Assembly (NCBI GenBank): GCA_037367355.1
Contig: CM074698.1
Location: 744,001 to 808,000, forward strand
Direction: 5' to 3'
DNA: 64,000 nt
Origin: Neoscytalidium dimidiatum
Taxonomy: Eukaryota; Ascomycota; Dothideomycetes; Botryosphaeriales; Botryosphaeriaceae
Shown here: in pieces, positions 33,032 to 45,870 of the stretch
How the letters are laid out: every line of letters starts with the position of its first letter
Numbering within the stretch: position 1 is the first letter of the stretch
Notes under the pieces: generated by a model
Told to the model about the DNA's origin: nothing
Seen by the model: the letters and a program-made list of their open reading frames with translations, nothing else
The model's database searches: none
Program-made: the position numbers and the translations under genes

Positions 33032-34357
33032 CTACCGTCCATACCCCAACTCCCTCAACCTTGTACAGCTCGGCTTCGCCATGTTCCTCGCCTCCCGCAT
33101 CTTCGCCTCATCCACGAAGAACCACCCCTGCGCATCCTGCATCAACCGCGCCTGCCGCTGCTGCTCGATGTCGCACTCGACGTTCAGATGGCTCATGTAC
33201 CTGACCTCGGCGGTGCGGTCCAACTCGCGCAGCTTGCGCGCGCTCAGGTCCTCGACGTCGGCCGGGTTGACCCAGTAGGGGATGTTCAGCCGCGCGCTGG
33301 TGCGCTGCTGGGTGTGGGGCGGGACGGGGGCGTCGAAGCGCAGGGACGGGCCGCCGCCGGCGGAGCCCGAGCCGGAGAAGAGCGAGGACAGGAGCGGGAG
33401 GATGAAGAGGAAGAGCAGCGGCAGGAGCGACGAGAGCGCGCTGGTGAGGCTGGGCTGCTGCGCCGCCGCCTGCTGCGCTTCCGTCGGCCGTCTCCTTGGT
33501 CGGGCGCCGCCGAACTGGTGCACGCGGATGCCGGGCCCGCCGCCGAGGTTGAAGACGAAGCCTGGGCCGGTGTCGAAAGCGCCTGAGGAGGGGGAAAGTG
33601 CGTCAGTACGGGTTCCGTTCGTGCCGCACAGCTCTGCGTTGGGAACGCTGCGTCCATAAACTTACCAAACGGTCCGCCAAACCCGCCACCGAAGAACTGC
33701 CTGAACAGCTCCTCCGGCGACATCTCCTCCTGATAGAACCCGCCGCCAGGCGCGCCGCCGGGCGAGCGAGCAAAGCCGCTGAACGGCGACCCGCCCGCCG
33801 CCGCCGACGCGCCGCCGCCAAACCTGTTATCCGGGTCGCCGCCGAACTTGTCGTACTTGGCCTTCTTGTCCGGATCCGACAGCACCTGGAAAGCTCTCGA
33901 GACCACTACACAGGAAAAAAAAAGAAAGCCCGTCAGTCCTTTCAATCCCAACCAGGAAAGCAAAAACCCCCAATTCCCTGAGCTCCCTCTCTAACGCAAC
34001 AACCCCCCCTCCCTCAACCATCCCCTCTTACAGAGAAAAAAGAAGAAGGAAAAAAAAAAACTTACTCTTGAACGCCTCGTCCGCGCCATCATACCCGTTC
34101 TTGTCCGGATGCGTCAGCAGGCTCAGTTTCCGGTACGCCTTCTTGATCTCCGCGTCCGAGCAGCTCGCGCGGCGCTCCTCCAGCCCGAGGATCTCGTAGT
34201 ACGCCGTGGGCGAGCACTTGCGGATGCGCAGCACCGCCGTCTTCTGCTCGGCCGTGTACGCGCGCCCCGCCGAGCCGTCGTGGTGCTGGCGGTGCCGCGC
34301 CTCGCCGTTGGACGACGACGACGAGGAGGCGTCCGCGCCGCTGGCTTTGGCCGACAT
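33032..34357 (-). CDS. Membrane-anchored DnaJ (Hsp40) protein, DNAJB12/Hlj1-like
   Basis: Three exons on the minus strand join in phase: 34066-34357, 33666-33905 and 33032-33582, for 360 residues. The ATG at 34357 is preferred over upstream non-ATG openings. The J domain covers about 51-118: [26 protein letters not shown] with the HPD motif at 83-85, and [18 protein letters not shown] Gly/Phe-rich region follows (120-200). A single hydrophobic helix lies at about 226-246 ([20 protein letters not shown]), then a DUF1977-like C-terminal domain (NIPYWVNP and onward). This order is that of ER-membrane J-proteins (yeast Hlj1, animal DNAJB12/14), which recruit Hsp70 for ER-associated degradation. 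The J domain should face the cytosol. UFD2 nearby acts in a related degradation pathway, but proximity alone is not evidence of linkage. Confidence 0.9.
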
Positions 34358-35151
34358 GGTCGCGAGGCCCGAGGGGGTGGGGTGGTGGGTTTGGTCGGTG
34401 TGTGGGTGCGGAGCGTGGGGTGTGCGAGCTTGTGTTCGGGGGATGCGTGCGGTCGAGGTCGTGGAGGAGACGGGGGAGGCGGTCGTTGTTGTAGGTGGGT
34501 CGCTGCTAGCTCCGGGGCTCACGCGGCGGAGTAATAGGGTTGTTGCGGTTGCGGAGATGTGTGGTGGTGCGTTGCTCCGCTGGGGCCGCAGCGGGTGTGG
34601 GACGTTGGCGAATTGTCGACAGCGCAGGAGCGGGCGAGGATTGTTCGTCCGTCCGTTCTTTCTGGCGCTCCAGCGCCCCCTCTCAGCGTCGAGCGGGAAA
34701 TGCGATCAAAATGCGTCTTCGGGGGTCGCAGCGGGAGGTGTGGGGTGCGCGTCGTCGGGGATGGGTGGGTTGGGGTAGGGTCTGTTTTGTTATCTTTTTA
34801 AGATGCCACAGTATCGAGGTTTCCCGCGCGTCGGCAGCGGGCGGCGGGCGGTGCATGGGTAGGTTCCAGGCGGGAGAGCGAAGACGAAAGCTCAGACCTT
34901 CGCAGGGCCGGGGTTCTTGGACTTTCCCCGGCAAGCGAAAGTGAGAGAGCGCGGATGGCCAAACCCCGGCCTTGCTCCGCTGCAGGTGGCCGCCACCGCT
35001 GCTAGGCCACAGCCCATGCGCCCGCGGCAACGCCCGCTCAAGTGATGGCCCTACATGCAGCCCGCATCGGCGTATGACGAAACCGCTCGCGCGACCAGCC
35101 CTCCACCACTACAACCACGTTCAGCCGCTTCACACCTCACAATCATACACA
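34358..35151. promoter_or_regulatory. Divergent promoter region
   Basis: 794 bp between the DnaJ gene (minus) and the AIM19-like gene (plus). The DnaJ-proximal part is G/T-rich on the plus strand, i.e. a pyrimidine/adenine-rich leader for the DnaJ transcript. Open frames here are compositional. Confidence 0.45.
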
Positions 35152-35782
35152 ATGGCTGGTGAACCGACGGAAGAGAAGGTCAAGACAGGTGTTGCTCACA
35201 CGCTTCGAGCATGGGGAGGTACTTCGCCCATCCATCCTCACAGAATACTTCAGAAGGCCTGCGTCGCAGCATAGAAAATTGTAGAACTCAGCTAACATTG
35301 ATACTCCTTCTCAGATAACCCGCTCCCGCCGACCTTAACCGCCACGCTTATTACCGCCCAGCACATGAGGCCGTTCCAGGCACTGCCCATGCTGTTCCCG
35401 CCCGTCCTGCTGCTCTCGAGCTATCTCAACCTGAACGGCTATAAGAAGGACGCAGCCGGCATCACCGCTGCCTGGAGCGGGCTGTACGTCTTGCTGGCAG
35501 GTAGAAGGAAACAGGTCAGTAGATGGTATTCTGGTCACAATAACAACTACCTCCGTGGAGAAGGAGCATTTCCCAGCTTCGTGATAAAGCTCTCTAGAAT
35601 CCTGACAGGCGCGAAAGAGCTGCTTATTCGTGCTGACACAAATTTTCAACATACAGAAGTTATACTCCAAGTTCGGCGCTAGAGGAATTATTCGCGGTGC
35701 GACGCTAGGTTTATGCGCGGCAAATCTCGTGGGCGGCGGACTGGCCTATGTTTTTGGGAAGAGAGAGGAGGAAGAAGAATAA
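35152..35782 (+). CDS. Small mitochondrial-type membrane protein, AIM19-like
   Basis: Three exons join in phase: 35152-35218, 35315-35514 and 35657-35782, for 130 residues. Donors are GTACTT and GTCAGT; acceptors are CAG. The central region (HMRPFQALPMLFPPVLLLSSY), then AAGITAAWSGLYVLLAGRR and LGLCAANLVGGGLAYVFG, gives three hydrophobic stretches. The ITAAWSGLY...GRRK segment resembles the GFIATWSALY...GGKK region of yeast Aim19, a small mitochondrial membrane protein of unclear function. The C-terminus ends in five Glu. The orthology call rests on that one segment and on overall layout. It is convergent with UFD2. Confidence 0.7.
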
Positions 35783-36155
35783 TGACGATGGCTGCACGCC
35801 CAATTGCATAGTCGTTGGGAATACAGTGCTGGCGATGAACTAATGACAAAGCTTGTATTACTAGATGTATAACCAAGGGCGGCAAGGAACGGGAATCATG
35901 GGCCCAATTAGGAAAATGCGTCCTTATGGCAAGGAACAAACGTAGACAAGACCTCTAGTCAACGCCATTGGAAGATTGGATGCCACGCATTCGTCATTGT
36001 GTCAAACTGCCGTTCTATAGTACAAAATATCCTTTCCAGTTGTACCTTGTCATTTATGAACGGCCTTTGAGCCTTCTAGAACCCGGTAACCCCACATGAG
36101 AACGCCTCAAATGCATAGACTTTCCGTACAATTCGCATCCTCGCTATCAACGGAG
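35783..36155. other. Convergent 3' intergenic region
   Basis: 373 bp between two converging genes (AIM19-like, plus; UFD2, minus). It should hold both terminators and 3' UTRs. No coding sequence seen. Confidence 0.6.
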
Positions 36156-39100
36156 CTAAGAGGTGTCCATCGGCTCACCCCCTGAAGCTTGGGCAGCTTG
36201 CCTTGCAGCCTTCCTCTCTGCCCTGAAAGCATCGATCTTTGCCTTCAACTCTGTGTTCGGAATGACATCCTCGATCTTCAACGGCGCACGGTTGAAGGGA
36301 TCGTTGGGGTCACTGAGCAGATGGCTCTGGATGACACTGCGGTCGATAGTGACCCTGCTCTTCGGCAGGATGACGGGATCCTTCATGATGTCGAAAATGA
36401 GCGGGTCAAGGAACTCGTCCGGAATCTCTCCCAAGTCGGCCTCTTCCTGCTCATCCATCTCCTTGGCCGTCTGGATCTGGGCTGCGAGGTGCTCCCACTT
36501 GGCAAGTTCCTCCTCAGACTTCAGAGCAAACTTCCTCATGATGTTAGTCGCCTTGTTGAAGTTGTCCGGTTTGTATGAGCGGCCATCGCGTGCAACAGCA
36601 GTACGGAAATTCTCCTTGTCCTTCAGGTTCAAATACACATCGACAATCTCAGAGAGCATCGACTTGGCGTTGAAGCCGTATTCTTGCGGATTCTCGACTT
36701 TGAGATTCGTCTGCTTCGGGCCCACCAGGGCATCCAAATTGTAATCCAACATGTCGGCCAAGCGCTGTACGATTTCTGGCATCGTGAACGAGTCGCTGAG
36801 AGCTTCAGTGAAGAGCTTTAGCATAGCAACAGTCTCATTGGTCAGACCCATGTAACTCTTCGCCTTGCCCTTCGCGGACTCTAACGCTTCCTCTTTTTCC
36901 TTCCGGGTGTTCTCATCCGGGATGGCATTCGGATCGCGGAGCTCCTTGGTAAGATCGTGGATCGTGGTGAAAGCAGAGAACGACTCGTCCAGCACAAAAG
37001 TGACATCGTTAAGGAGCAGGTTCACAAAGCGGACGAAGAAATCCAAGTTGTCCCTAGATGCATGTCAGTGAACCTGCCACCCATGATACAGAGGGTCAAC
37101 GTACTTAGCCTCCGTTCCCAAGTGCTCTCGGTACACTGGATTGCCCCAAACACACTTGATAACCTGGAAGATTTCGTATCTGATGTTGAATTTATCATAA
37201 AACTGAGTGTGGGCACCAGTGCTCTCGCACTCAATGTAAAATTGCATCAAAGCGTGGAGAAGGTTGTCCGTGGCGAACTTTGTGGCAAACAGAAGGTCCC
37301 CAAGCACACCCTTGGACCTGCCATGGAATGGTAGCGTTCCGTAATAGATGATAGTAACTAATCCGGACTTGAGGTAGGGGTTCTTGATGTACGCCGAGCT
37401 GCGGAGGAAGGTAAGGCAGATCATGATCAACTCTTCGCACTGTGACGAAGTAGCAATCTGAGGCATCATGCGAGTGATGAACTTGAAGTTATCCACAATG
37501 TCCTCTAGAAAATACTCTGGAAGGCATTTGAAAGCTTCCGGCTGTTGCTCCGGAAGCGGGAGGACGAGGGGCTTCTGAGGATAACCAGGACTAACAATAC
37601 GCAGTAGCCAAACGATAACGTATCGCATAAACTGCATGGCTCGCCCTTGAATAGTCTCATCGAGCAGCACTCCCTGAGTGGCGAGAATGGTGCAGTGGCT
37701 CCGCTCAATTGCGTCTTTGTACTTCTTCAACGCATTTTCGAACAGTGTAAGTTGTGCTGGATTCTGCCGGCATCGTCAGTTGTAGTCATGACGCGGGTGC
37801 AGGGACTAGCAAGCTTACATGAGCGTACTTATGCCTCTCCGTCTCAAACTTCTCCAGCTCACGCTCCATCCACTTAAGATCCTTCTGCAGCTGCGTAAGT
37901 CTGCTCTGGGCAGCTTCGGTCCCGTAGTGGTGCGCTGCTACGGTCAAGAAAAAGCATTCTGATATGAAGTTGCTCTCGCCCCCCACTTTAGTCGAATAGA
38001 ACGCATCCGATGCATGTTGGTCAGCGTTCATCTTTGTCTCATCGCTAATATCGACGCGAGGGTTTCTCCTCAAATAATCGATGTCGATGCGGTCAATCTT
38101 TGAGAAAGTGGAATCCATAAACGGATCACAGAGCCTGTCAAGGACCACCGTCACATTGTTCATGAATCCATCTGACGAGACCTGTTTTGCATCGACGCGC
38201 ATCGCTCGGCGCTTGTGATTCTTGTTGACCGTGGCTGCAAACCAATCCAGCATGTTTGAACGGGAGTCCTTTGCGCGAATGAAGCGGTTGGCCACGTCGA
38301 ACAATTCATCTTGATGTGTCGACAGAGTCATGCGGAGCGCTCTCTGGGCGTTGACTATGACAGACCTATCCCTGGTGCGCGAACCTGCGAAGTAGTTCAT
38401 AGCAACCTCAGCCTGTAGAGGCGAGAGCTTGAAAAAAGGACCTAGTAGCGTATCATTCTCTAGTTTGGGCGCGTCAATGTCGGATGGCAAGAACATGGGC
38501 GACTGCGAAAGTGCCACGACCAGCGGAGGGTACTGGCTGAAGTTTCGAAGCGCCTTTTTAAGTTAGCCGTCAAATCAAGATACACGTGGCTTGCCACGTA
38601 CCAGCATGTAGGGCTTAAATTGATCGTTCATGCTCTTCTTGGACAGTTCACGGCTGAGCTGCTCCATCGCCCCAACCAATGCCTCCTTGATGCTCTCGTC
38701 TTCCTCGAATCTGGAGACGGCCTCAGTCAAGAAATCGTGGCAGATTCCGCGTTCATCTTCAGGATCGTTCAGCAAGTGCCGGGCTAGAGGGTTCGTAGTC
38801 CATGGTTCCAAGCCAAACATGTCAGGCATATTAACCGCGAACATTGTGTAGCTCAAGGTCAGCCTCCGAGCCTCCTTCAACACCTCCCATCTCGCTGGAT
38901 CATTCTTGTCTGCAGTAGTCGCACCCCTAGAAACCCTAGAAGCACGCTTCCAGCAGGACAGAAGATAGTCCAAGGGCTTGCCGTCTGGCCTGTTAGACGC
39001 AGACTCCAGAATAGCGGCATCCAAAACCGTAGTATTGAGTAGCAGCGGGCTTCCAGTATCCTCTAGATCCCCCTTCACTCCCGGTACGTAGGTCAGACGA

Positions 39101-39587
39101 TTTCCATGTACATCCTGAGTGTGCGTCTCGTCCAGGGTGACCCTGAAGATGTTGCTCAGTATCCTGTGTTGCCACACCTCTAGACTCTCTGTAACTGCGG
39201 TGGGGCGTGGCCGTGGTCGCGGCTCGGTCTCATTATCACGCTTCTGGGGTAAGGACGTCGGGTCCTTCTTGGTTATACTAATTTTCGGCGTCGTACCCTG
39301 GCTTTCTGGCTTGGCGACGGGCTGCGGGCTCTCGGTGGTAGCAGGCGCTGTGGCGGGTTTGGGACTATCTGTCTGGCCGGGTTGCGGCGTTGAAGTAGCC
39401 GGCGAGGTGGCTCCGGATGCACTGGTAGCTTCGCCTTGGGCGGGAGACTGTGAAGCAGAAGATTGCCCGCCGAGCTTCGCGAGGCGCTTGTTGCGGATCT
39501 ATCCAACTGCATCAGCGCAATGTCGACGGAGTGGACAGGTGTGTGGGGCAGTCGTACCTTATCCGCGTCGGACTGCGCGTCGGACAT
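36156..39587 (-). CDS. UFD2: Ubiquitin conjugation factor E4 (U-box)
   Basis: Five exons on the minus strand join in phase: 39558-39587, 38602-39498, 37819-38553, 37105-37763 and 36156-37053, giving 1072 residues. Exon 1 encodes only ten residues (MSDAQSDADK). A Ser/Thr/Pro-rich N-terminal region (about 20-90) precedes the long helical UFD2 core, with segments such as WQHRILSNIFRVTLDE, FFKLSPLQAEVAMNYFAG and LPEYFLEDIVDNFKFI. The C-terminal U-box is at about 984-1050 (PDEFLDPLIFDIMKDPV, then a conserved VTIDRS and DPFNR). Ufd2 extends ubiquitin chains on pre-ubiquitylated substrates with Cdc48 for proteasomal degradation. Length fits filamentous fungal orthologues. It is divergent from RHO1. 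Confidence 0.92.
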
Positions 39588-41637
39588 AGCGGTCAGAATC
39601 TGCTCGCAAGATCTTGCAAGAGGACCTGGCGTTGGATGCAGCGGCCGCAGCAGACGGTGTGGATGTCTGGTTGTGGGGGAGAGGTGGGCGTCGGGTTTGG
39701 AGCTGATGAGGTCGACCTGAGCTCGGCGCGATGATGTACCAGGCACCCGCTCCCTGGATCCCGCCCGCACTTTGTCGCTAAACTCCGCGCCTAAAGTTCG
39801 TTCGATGCGGCAAGGCTGAGCAGGGCAGCAACGCTCTCTGGGCGGTCACTAACCGTTTGCCCCTCATCCGTATGGTCACGTTCGCACAGTGTCCAGGCCA
39901 TTGGCCTCCTCCGGGATGGCTACGGCGAATTTTCTATGTCCTACACGCTGTTCCTCCCAACGGCATGCTCGCCATAGAAAGCGCTCGAATGCCATGGTAC
40001 TGTAATTACTAACCACGACGTGGCTGGCTTAATCATTGCTTTACACGGGTGCCGTTATCAAAAGACGGCGCGACAAGCGCAGGCGGGCTCAAGTGCCACC
40101 GTCAGAGCGAACCGACCCGACGACCCTGAATTACGCTTTGGGGAAGCGGTGGCCAGCATGCTCAACCGCGACCTACACCGCACCCACTGCGAGACGTTGA
40201 GAAACCCCCAGGCCGCCGGAATCTAGTCCGCCAGCCAGACGCTCACCGATCTACCAGCGTCAGACACGGCGGCGGGAGATCCGGCTCGCCAAACGCCTTG
40301 TGAGCGCCGCCGGGCCTGCAAATCGAGTGATTACCTGAGCGTGCGAAAAACTGGGGAAGCCAATAGCAGCAGTGGGTCTTCAGCCCTGCAGATTGCACCG
40401 GTGACGGCCGTGATGTCCAGCACATTGGCCTGGCACAGCCGGAAGGCCTTGTCCCTAAGAGAGGACTGCCGAATGGGGCAGGATTGCAGTGCCAGAGGCC
40501 GTTCTCATCCACGCCCGCCTGCCGCCGCAGCGGGCGATCGGCGCGTCGCTCGTGCACAAGGCTGCCACCCAGCCTGTGCTCAGAGGGCGTGCGGTCGTCA
40601 GCATTGCGTTGATCCGGCGTCCAGCGCCGTGTCGCGCGCGCGCGCACACACACACGCGTGTGGTGTTGGAGAGCAATTCCGGGCAGCGTGAGCCGGGCGC
40701 CGCCGACAGCATGGAAATGAGCCCGGCAAGGGAAAGGGAATAGGGTAGGGGAGCACCATTGTTCGTACTCGGAGCCGCCCCGAAGCGGACGCTCGCCACG
40801 GACGCCGTGTGCCGACGAGCTGGCCTGGTGCGCGGGTTGTGTGCTGAGCGTGCACAAAGGCGTGCTGCCAGCGGCCAGTGCAAGTGCAAGTGCAAGTGCA
40901 AGTGCAAGTGCAAGCCGCCTGGGTGTCGCTCAAGGCTCCGGCGCTGCTCGCACTGGCAGCGCCGCTGCTGCTGGTCGGGACGCGCCAAGCGGGGAGGACT
41001 GCAGCTGCGCCGGGGGCGGCCAGGCAACGCCCGCGCCGGCGCGCTGCCCTGCGACGTGGACTGCATCGGGCGGTGATGTCAAGAGGGACCCCAGCGTCCG
41101 GCGCGGTCGCACCTGGAAAACATGCCACGGAGAGCGCGCCACGTGAGGCTGCGGGCGGGCCTGGCGGAGACGTAGGCATCTGGCAGCGTAGCTGGCTTGC
41201 CTGTCGCCGGTGCTGGTGCTGGTATCGCGGCGTGATTCATCGTTATCTGCTGGCCCGATGAGGGCGGGCCTAGCCGAAAGGGGGCGGTGGTAGTGAGGAC
41301 GTTGCCTGCCCAGCAACAGCCAGCGGCAGCTCTGCGTCTCGCTCCTCTCGCTCGAAACACACACCCTCTCTCCTGCACCTGCTCCGTCCTCACGCGCGCA
41401 TCCCGCCGCCTGCACCGCCATCGCCAAAGCCACCGCTCGGAGCAGCTTTGACCGCCCCCTTAGTCCAGAAGACGTATTTGCGGCTGTGCTGTTTGTTAGC
41501 CCCAGAAAGTCAGTACGCTCGCTCCGACCTTTACCTCCCGCGACACTCAACCACTTCCTCCCCCGACACCACCATCCTCCACCCACCCGCGCCATCTCTC
41601 ACGCCCCGACCGCACGCCTTCCTAACAACTCGCACAG
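39588..41637. promoter_or_regulatory. Long divergent intergenic region, UFD2/RHO1
   Basis: About 2 kb between the UFD2 start (minus) and the RHO1 start (plus). It is GC-rich with overlapping compositional frames on both strands but no domain-like coding sequence. The ~300 bases before RHO1 are pyrimidine-rich, consistent with a long 5' leader. It contains a hexanucleotide repeat at 40877-40914 and an alternating CG/CA stretch near 40635-40655. Confidence 0.5.
40877..40914. repeat. Hexanucleotide tandem repeat (AGTGCA)6
   Basis: Six perfect copies of AGTGCA plus two bases. Because the unit is a multiple of three it keeps the local frames open (Cys-Lys, Ala-Ser or Gln-Val dipeptide repeats), which explains the spurious long frames here. 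Confidence 0.95.
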
Positions 41638-42553
41638 ATGGCTGAGATCCGTCGCAAGCTCGTCATCGTCGGTGACGGTGCGTGCGGAAAGACCTGCTTG
41701 CTCATGTGAGTGCCTCCCCGTTCTTGTCCGCGCCGCTGCACCCCAGCTCGCCGCAGCCTCCTGACGCTCTGCTAACCGCTGCCGCCCGCCAGCGTCTTCT
41801 CCAAGGGCACCTTCCCTGAGGTCAGCTCCTCCTCTCCCTCCGCCGCTGCGGAGCCCAGCCCGGGCGTCAGCTCTGCCGAGAGCCTTCCGATCGTCGCCTG
41901 GGCCGCCGCCTGAGCGCATCGATGCTGATACTGCGAGCAGGTCTACGTGCCCACCGTTTTCGAGAACTACGTTGCCGATGTCGAGGTCGATGGAAAGCAC
42001 GTCGAACTAGCGCTATGGGATACCGCCGGTCAGGAGGATTACGACCGTCTCCGCCCGCTGTCCTACCCCGACTCGCACGTTATCCTCATCTGCTTCGCCG
42101 TCGACTCGCCCGATTCGCTCGACAACGTCCAGGAGAAGGTTTGCCTCTCACTCCCCCCCCCCGCTGACCGCTCGCCGGCTGTTTTGCTGACGGGGCCCGA
42201 TCGCAGTGGATTTCCGAGGTCCTGCACTTCTGCCAGGGCCTGCCCATCATCCTCGTCGGCTGCAAGAAGGACTTGCGCTACGACCAGAAGACCATCGAGG
42301 AGCTGCACAAGACTTCGCAGAAGCCCGTGACTCCTGAGCAGGTAAGGCTCCTTCCGCCCGCGGCGGAGGCTCGGCAGGCGAGTGCTGACACACCCCGCTC
42401 CAGGCCGAAGACGTCCGCAAGAAGATCGGCGCGCTCAAGTACCTCGAGTGCTCGGCCAAGACCAACGAGGGCGTCCGCGAAGTGTTCGAGCACGCAACGC
42501 GCGCTGCGCTGCTCACCCGCAAGAAGGAGAAGAAGAAGTGCAGCATCTTGTAA
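41638..42553 (+). CDS. rho1: Rho1 small GTPase
   Basis: Five exons join in phase: 41638-41705, 41793-41820, 41941-42138, 42207-42341 and 42404-42553. The product is 192 residues, and exon 2 is only 28 nt. G-box motifs are intact: P-loop GDGACGKT at 12-19, switch I with VPTVFENY at 35-42, DTAGQ at 59-63, CKKD at 117-120 and ECSAK at 158-162. A Rho insert helix is present, followed by a polybasic tail (KKEKKK) and a CSIL CAAX box for geranylgeranylation. Rho1 activates beta-1,3-glucan synthase and Pkc1 at growing tips and controls wall integrity and actin polarity. The sequence is nearly identical in pattern to known filamentous-fungal Rho1, so this is among the safest calls in the window. Confidence 0.97.
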
Positions 42554-45500
42554 ATTAGCCGGGCGGAGCAACGGCCACGGCTGCTCGGTCGGGTGTCTAC
42601 GCTTATGGCCGGCTCATCCGTGGCTTGTGACACTGGGCTCATATCCTCGAACGAAGCTCAATGCGAATGATGGAGTACGGTGAATGAAGACAAGCGTGGA
42701 CGCTTCTCTGAGTTACATGGTCCATTCCACATACTAGAGCTTCTCATTCTCGGCAACCTGAGGCGTTCATCTTGCGCAGGGCTTTCGGATTCAATTACCG
42801 GCAGGAGTCTTCAGTGTGGAAGTCAGATCTCAGGTTGACGAGTTGCGGGTCTGATGGCGGCGGAAGCGATGTAGGATGATGCTCTTTCCCCACCCCAGTA
42901 CATCCTTCGATCTCTCCGTAACCATTCTTCTCGTGCCTGGTCGCTTAACTTGGTCTGGGAATTGGAGGCACCTTTCTTTTTCTCTAGCAAAAACGCTGGA
43001 AACCCCTTTCGATTGTTGGTGTGTGTGTGTGCTTTGCTGGTTTCCTTTCTGGTCTTGTCCTGTCATCTTGCGCATAGGAGGTGTAATAGTTTCTACTAAA
43101 TAGGCGTCTCAAATCGATCCTTTGGCCCCAGCGTGAAGACGCTATGGATCGACGCAATCTGCAGAACCAGCTGGGCCCAGCACCTCTACATGATCGTGAC
43201 ACTTGGCTGCCTCGACCGGCTTTGGTCGTGAGTGCACTTCGGGAGGCGTCGGTGGCTTCCCCCATATTCCACGTCGCGAGTCAGGAAAGCCAGATTCTCT
43301 GGGAATGGGCAACCCCTATTCGGAGAGGGGGGGAGAAGGGACTCAGCGGAGATGGGACTTTCCAAGACTGAAAAAAAATCGCCAATTTTTCGGCGCCACC
43401 GGCCGCGAGACCAGATTGATTTATTGAATGTCTCGCCGCTCACGCTGCCGCCTTTCTTTTTTCTTTTTTGTTCCCAAGCGCCAGGTCTGTGTGCAGGCGT
43501 TCGGGCGGTTTCATTATGCATGGGTACTGCGCTCATCAAACCTTCTTCTCGACCCAGCTCGTCACGGTCACTCAATCGGCCAAAATTCTTTATTTTTTTT
43601 TTTTTAAATTGCCCCATAGAAAATGAGAGATGTGAGGTCAATGTGAGGGAAAGGCGTTGCCGGTAGCCGTTTGCCTGAGCGGCGCTTGCTTTCCTCAGCA
43701 CTACCGGCGACGCTACTACGCCGCAGTTGCCGTGTGTGGTGAAAGTGACCCACAAGCCGAGAGCAGGACGCCTGACGCGCGTCTGCCTGCGCAGCACAGA
43801 AAGAGCGACGCATGCCACTATCAGCCAGAGTCACGGGAGACACAGAGAGAGGGGGGGAAAGAGAGAGAGAGACTGAGTCCACCTGGGAGTCAACCTCGCT
43901 GCCTGTTCTCCGTCCGGTGGGTTGATGACTCGTCCAGATTAGGCTGCTTGATCGCCCATCGTCCTTTTTCTGCTGCAATCCTTCCGCCGTCACTCGGGAC
44001 TTCCGTCCTTCAGGACTTTACCGCACCGCACATATGCATAAACGCGGCAGACAGTCCTGCGGGACTTGCCAGAACGTTGTGGAGTTTTCAGCAACCTGTT
44101 ATCTTTTGTTTCCTTGCTTTCCCACGCCGCTGGGCACTCGCTTGATGGGGAAATCGGGGGTGAAGAGCCAGGCTATTTTTAACATTGGTGATCATGCAAG
44201 CCAGCAGGAACGAGTAGCACCGTCCGCGCGCACGTGTGTGCGGTCCCTTCTTTGCTGCTGCATGAGGTTACGGCGAAGGGCAATGGCCTTTGACGAACGG
44301 GGTAAAAAGCTTGGCCGTCGTGCCTGCGGGACCAAACGCGCTTCCCCTTCCTTCACCCCCGTTCGCGGCGAAGCAAGCGCCCTGTTCGTTTGCCGCTCAG
44401 CGCTCTGCGGTCTGGAAGGGAGCGTGAAAGACGAGGAGGCGCAGAGGGTGGGGAGAGACGTTCCTGTGGCGCCTGCTCCGCCGTTTGGGTTTCCTCTCCT
44501 CATCTTCCTCAGCACTAACTAGCAGAGCACGTTCGCGCTCAAGCGTTGCTGTGATACCCTTGTTGGTTAGGGCGGTCGGCGGCCTGGGATTTGCTCGAGT
44601 TTCCCTGGCTTTCGGGCTTCTCTCTGGCTGGTTGGCTGACTCCGCCTCCCGCCTGCCCGCCTCGCCTCGCCTCCTACTCGCTTGTTCGCTGCTCAGTACC
44701 AGGCCCCGGTTTCTTCCCTCCCCCAAGGCCGTGTCACCACTCGCCTCAATCCTTGTCCTTTTGCGTGTTTTAAGAAATCCATTGCGTCGATTCAGCTCCG
44801 CAGCACTTCGCAAGCGGCTCCGCTCCTGCTCCCTGGAGCACCCTCCGTCCTATTGGACGACTCTGTCCCAGAGGTCCACCTATCTCGATTGGGCGCATGT
44901 GAATCTTGTCGATGGCTTGCCACAGCACCTCGCCATACGCTCACATGCGATTATCACGCATGCAGCCAACGGCTATCTTAGATAAAAAAAAAAAAGCAGC
45001 CAATCCGCAGTTTCGAAGACTCTCTCCCATTGGACAGTTCCACCCGCGTTACAAAGAACAACGAGGCGAGAAAGTGAAGTGACTGGGGGAGGCCGCACGG
45101 CGTGATGCTTATCCGAAGCCTAACATTTCCTTTTTCTTTCGCTTTCCCTTTCCGCTCTGTCTCTCTCACGTATCCGCTTCGTCTGCTATATACATCATCA
45201 TCGCCCTTACCCGTCCCACCCCATGTTCCCGAAATCGACGTTCCCTCTCCCCTCCCACCCCCCTGCCTCGGGAAAGCAATTCCCGGGATTCTTACCCGTC
45301 GGATCTGCGGCCGCGATGCGGAGGCGGACCGGCCAGACCTGTTCGTTCTTGAGATGGGGAGGGGTGGATGGCGTTTGATCGTCCCCCTGGCCGTGCCTTT
45401 TTCGCGTCGGACGCTTAAACCCGCTCAGGCGGTCTGTTCTTGGGAGCGTGTCTTACACCATGGCGAGAGAAAGCAAGAGTCCGTGTATGGTCGCCTGGGC

Positions 45501-45870
45501 CCTACTGTACATTGCGCAGCCAAATGAATTGTCGGTGTGGAGCGTACATGCGAAACTCTCCCATTCAGGAAATCGCCTAGAAATTCCGGCGGACCCGATA
45601 GGTGAGGGAATTATGGGGTAGCTGTTTTGGCCGGGGCTAAGAGAGAGAGAGAGAGGTGAGCTGGAGGAATGCGAAAGCCATACGGAGTTAACGGCGGAGA
45701 TCCCCGAGACTCCTACTTGCCCGACAGGGTTAATGGTGAGAGAAAACTGAGACAAAAGATGCAAGTTGATGGTTTTGCATATGCAAGCTGCTTTTCTCGT
45801 CCGGAATAGTGAAGCTCTATGTCATCTACTGTGGCATCGCAACAGCACCATATACATGAAATCATTTCCT
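42554..45870. other. Gene-poor intergenic block
   Basis: No gene supported in 3.3 kb. The first few hundred bases should be the RHO1 3' UTR. Simple repeats include a short (GT)n near 43019-43031, a purine run near 43842-43873, 13 T at 43593-43605 and (GA)8 at 45640-45655. Open frames (for example 43657-44145 and 44485-44985) are low-complexity and lack motifs. Confidence 0.45.
45640..45655. repeat. (AG)n microsatellite
   Basis: Eight perfect AG dinucleotides between the RHO1 gene and the DUF3176 relic. Intergenic, no inferred function. Confidence 0.85.
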
